A program made the translations under genes and the position numbers. The notes beneath the pieces were generated by a model. That model did not search any database, was not told the origin of the DNA, and was given only the letters and a program-made list of their open reading frames with translations. From Bordetella genomosp. 1 (GTDB taxonomy: Bacteria > Pseudomonadota > Gammaproteobacteria > Burkholderiales > Burkholderiaceae_B), in assembly GCF_002261335.1 (NCBI RefSeq), contig NZ_NEVL01000002.1, positions 248,001 to 312,000 on the forward strand: a DNA stretch of 64,000 nt. Direction: 5' to 3'. Positions 61,927 through 64,000 of the stretch are shown in pieces (positions within the stretch are counted from its first letter, which is position 1; each line of letters opens with the position of its first letter).

Positions 61927-64000
61927 GTGCGCCTTACCCAGCTAAAACTCGCCGGCTTCAAGTCCTTCGTCGATCCCACCGTGATCCCCGTTCCCAGCCA
62001 GCTGGTGGGGGTGGTGGGGCCCAACGGCTGCGGCAAATCGAACATCATCGATGCCGTGCGCTGGGTGCTGGGCGAGGCCAAGGCCTCGGAGCTGCGCGGC
62101 GAGTCCATGCAGGACGTGATCTTCAACGGCTCGGGCAACCGCAAGCCGGCAGCCCGCGCCTCGGTCGAAATGGTGTTCGACAACAGCGAAGGCCGAGCGG
62201 CCGGGCAGTGGAGCACCTACGCCGAGATCGCGGTGCGGCGCGTGCTCACCCGCGACGGCACCAGCAGCTACTACGTCAACAACCAGCAGGTCCGGCGCCG
62301 CGACATCCACGACATCTTCCTGGGCACCGGCTTGGGCGCGCGCGGCTACGCCATCATCGGCCAGGGCATGATCAACCGCCTGATCGAGGCGCGCCCCGAA
62401 GAGCTGCGGGTGTTCCTCGAAGAGGCTGCCGGCGTGTCGCGCTATAAAGAGCGCCGCCGCGAGACCGAAAACCGCCTGTCCGACACGCGCGAAAACCTCA
62501 CCCGCGTCGAAGACATCCTGCGCGAGCTCAATTCCCAGCTCGAAAAGCTGGAGGCGCAGGCCGAGGTGGCGCGCCAGTATCGCGAGATGCAGGCCGACGG
62601 CGAGAAAAAGCAGTTTGCGCTGTGGTTCCTGAAGGAAACCGGCGCGCGCCTCGAGCGCGACAAGAAAACGCAGGAGATGGCCCAGGCGCAGAACAACCTC
62701 GAGTCCGCCATCGCCGCGCTGCGTTCCGGCGAGGCCGAGCTCGAGTCGCGCCGCCAGGCCCACTACGCCGCCAGCGACGCCGTGCACGCGGCCCAGGGCC
62801 AGCTCTACGAAGCCAACGCCCAGGTCAGCCGCCTCGAGGCCGAGATCCGCCACGTGGTGGATTCGCGCAATCGCCTGACCGCCCGCCGCGAGCAGCTGCT
62901 GGCGCAGATCGCCGAATGGAACGCGCAGCAGGAACACTGCACCGAACAGATCGCCCAGGCCGAGGATGACCTCGCCACCGGCGCCGCCCGCACCGAAGAG
63001 GCGCGCGCCGTGGCCGAGGAGGCGCAGGCCAGCCTGCCCGCCATCGAGGCCCGCGTGCGCGAAGCCGCCGCCGGCCGCGACGAGATGCGCGCCGCGCTGG
63101 CCCGGGTCGAGCAGAACCTCGCCCTGGCGGCCCAGACGCAGCGCGAATCCGATCGCCAGTTGCAGAGCCTGGAGCAGCGCCGCGAGCGTCTGCAGCAGGA
63201 TCTGCGCGAACTCCACACGCCCGACCCCGAAAAGCTCGAAGAGCTGGCCGGCGCCCGCTACGCCGGCGAGGAGCAGCTCGAGACGGCGCAGGCCGAGCTC
63301 GCCGAGCTCGAGGGCCGCATTCCCGAGGCCGACGCCGAGCGCAGCCGCGCCCAGGCCGCCGCCCAGCAGGACGCCCAGGCGCTCGCGCGCCTGGAGGCGC
63401 GCATGGCCGCCCTGGTCAAGCTCCAGGAAGACGTGCAGAAGCAGGGGGCGCTCGAGCCCTGGCTGGCCAAGCACGAGCTCGCCGGCCTGGGCCGCCTCTG
63501 GCAGAAACTGCACATCGAGCCGGGCTGGGAGCCCGCGCTGGAAGCGGCGCTGCGCGAACGCATGGCGGCCCTCGAGGTGCGCAACCTCGACTGGGCGCGC
63601 GCCTTCGCCGAAGACGCGCCGCCCGCGCGCCTGGCCTTCTACCAGACCCCCGCGGCCGGCCCCGCGCCCGCCGCGCCGGCCGGCCTCACGCCGCTGGCCA
63701 GCCTGCTGCGCATCACCGATCCCGACCTGCGCGCGCTGCTCAACGACTGGCTGCGCGGCATCTACACCGCCAATGACGTGACCCAGGCGCTCGGCGCCCG
63801 GGCCACGCTGCCGGAAGGCGCGGCCTACGTCGTGCGCGCCGGCCATCTGGTCGACGCCCACAGCGTGCGCTTCTACGCGCCCGACTCCGAGCAGGCCGGC
63901 ATGCTGGCGCGCCAGCAGGAGATCGAGAATCTGCAGCGCGAGATCAAGGCGCAGCAGCTCATCGCCGACCAGGCGCTGGGCAACGTGGCGCGCGCCGAGG
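61927..64000 (+). CDS. smc: Chromosome segregation protein SMC, N-terminal part (cut by window end)
   Basis: The first 691 residues of SMC are present. Starting at GTG (VRLTQLKLAGFKSFVDPT), the head has Walker A VVGPNGCGKSNIIDAVRWVLGE, then RRDIHDIFLGTGLGARGYAIIGQG. A long coiled coil rich in Glu, Ala, Gln and Arg follows. The hinge appears to begin near residue 510 (GALEPWLAKHELAGLGRLWQKL). SMC forms an ATP-driven ring with ScpAB that compacts and segregates the chromosome. No ATG suits the conserved start, so GTG is used. The frame is open to the last base. Confidence 0.95.
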   Translation, partial: MRLTQLKLAGFKSFVDPTVIPVPSQLVGVVGPNGCGKSNIIDAVRWVLGEAKASELRGESMQDVIFNGSGNRKPAARASVEMVFDNSEGRAAGQWSTYAEIAVRRVLTRDGTSSYYVNNQQVRRRDIHDIFLGTGLGARGYAIIGQGMINRLIEARPEELRVFLEEAAGVSRYKERRRETENRLSDTRENLTRVEDILRELNSQLEKLEAQAEVARQYREMQADGEKKQFALWFLKETGARLERDKKTQEMAQAQNNLESAIAALRSGEAELESRRQAHYAASDAVHAAQGQLYEANAQVSRLEAEIRHVVDSRNRLTARREQLLAQIAEWNAQQEHCTEQIAQAEDDLATGAARTEEARAVAEEAQASLPAIEARVREAAAGRDEMRAALARVEQNLALAAQTQRESDRQLQSLEQRRERLQQDLRELHTPDPEKLEELAGARYAGEEQLETAQAELAELEGRIPEADAERSRAQAAAQQDAQALARLEARMAALVKLQEDVQKQGALEPWLAKHELAGLGRLWQKLHIEPGWEPALEAALRERMAALEVRNLDWARAFAEDAPPARLAFYQTPAAGPAPAAPAGLTPLASLLRITDPDLRALLNDWLRGIYTANDVTQALGARATLPEGAAYVVRAGHLVDAHSVRFYAPDSEQAGMLARQQEIENLQREIKAQQLIADQALGNVARAE

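Overview
The window is about 64 kb of high-GC chromosomal DNA from a beta-proteobacterium, most likely Alcaligenaceae (the Bordetella/Achromobacter group). The reasons are a complete 14-gene nuo operon ending in a DUF2818 gene, a RisA/RisS-type two-component pair, a Burkholderiales-type major porin, two branched-chain amino acid (HAAT) ABC transporters, and the general gene repertoire. I see no phage, insertion sequence, CRISPR array or rRNA. Both ends cut genes: an unidentified protein on the left and smc on the right.

Layout. 0-3 kb: end of an unidentified gene, a threonine ammonia-lyase, a PIN-domain protein on the minus strand, and a tight tRNA-Ser/tRNA-Leu pair. 3-5.7 kb: quinone oxidoreductase, tpiA, secG and tRNA-Leu(GAG), ending in a strong terminator. 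5.8-9.6 kb, minus strand: a GYF-domain membrane protein, a protein whose N-terminus resembles the translocation domain of Salmonella SPI-2 type III effectors, and a membrane diguanylate cyclase. 10-14.5 kb: a full HAAT transporter (binding protein, livHMGF). 14.6-23.3 kb: a small SelW-like protein, then a divergent accessory locus. Its minus-strand arm is an NTF2-like protein, a PuuE-like deacetylase, an amidase and a GntR/FCD regulator. Its plus-strand arm is a second HAAT transporter in which the LivM, LivG and LivF functions are fused in one 829-residue chain. A 24-bp tandem operator-like repeat lies between the arms.

23.3-29.1 kb: HxlR and LysR regulators, then a lipid-phosphate trio (diacylglycerol-kinase family, metallophosphoesterase, PAP2), then a minus-strand group of a Rossmann-only protein, a PaaI-type thioesterase and a TetR regulator. 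29.4-30.6 kb: a porin with highly-expressed codon usage. 30.7-45.8 kb: nuoA-N plus DUF2818, the respiratory complex I operon, behind an extended -10 promoter and closed by a bidirectional terminator shared with serB.

45.8-53.4 kb: serB and mfd (minus), divergent from ispD-ispF and a Tat-exported PhoX-type phosphatase. 53.5-58 kb: an atypical orphan regulator with a proline-rich repeat insertion; then, on the minus strand, risA, risS, ahpC and ahpD, with a well-formed promoter and inverted repeat for ahpC inside the end of risS. 58-64 kb: a tsaB-rimI fusion coupled to a type-4-like uracil-DNA glycosylase, lplT on the minus strand, and the start of smc.

Most of the window is housekeeping. The parts that look least described are the effector-like protein (6515-7915), the amidase/deacetylase/fused-transporter locus (14962-23252), and the orphan regulator at 53551. 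Functional statements rest on motifs recognised by eye; no database search was possible.
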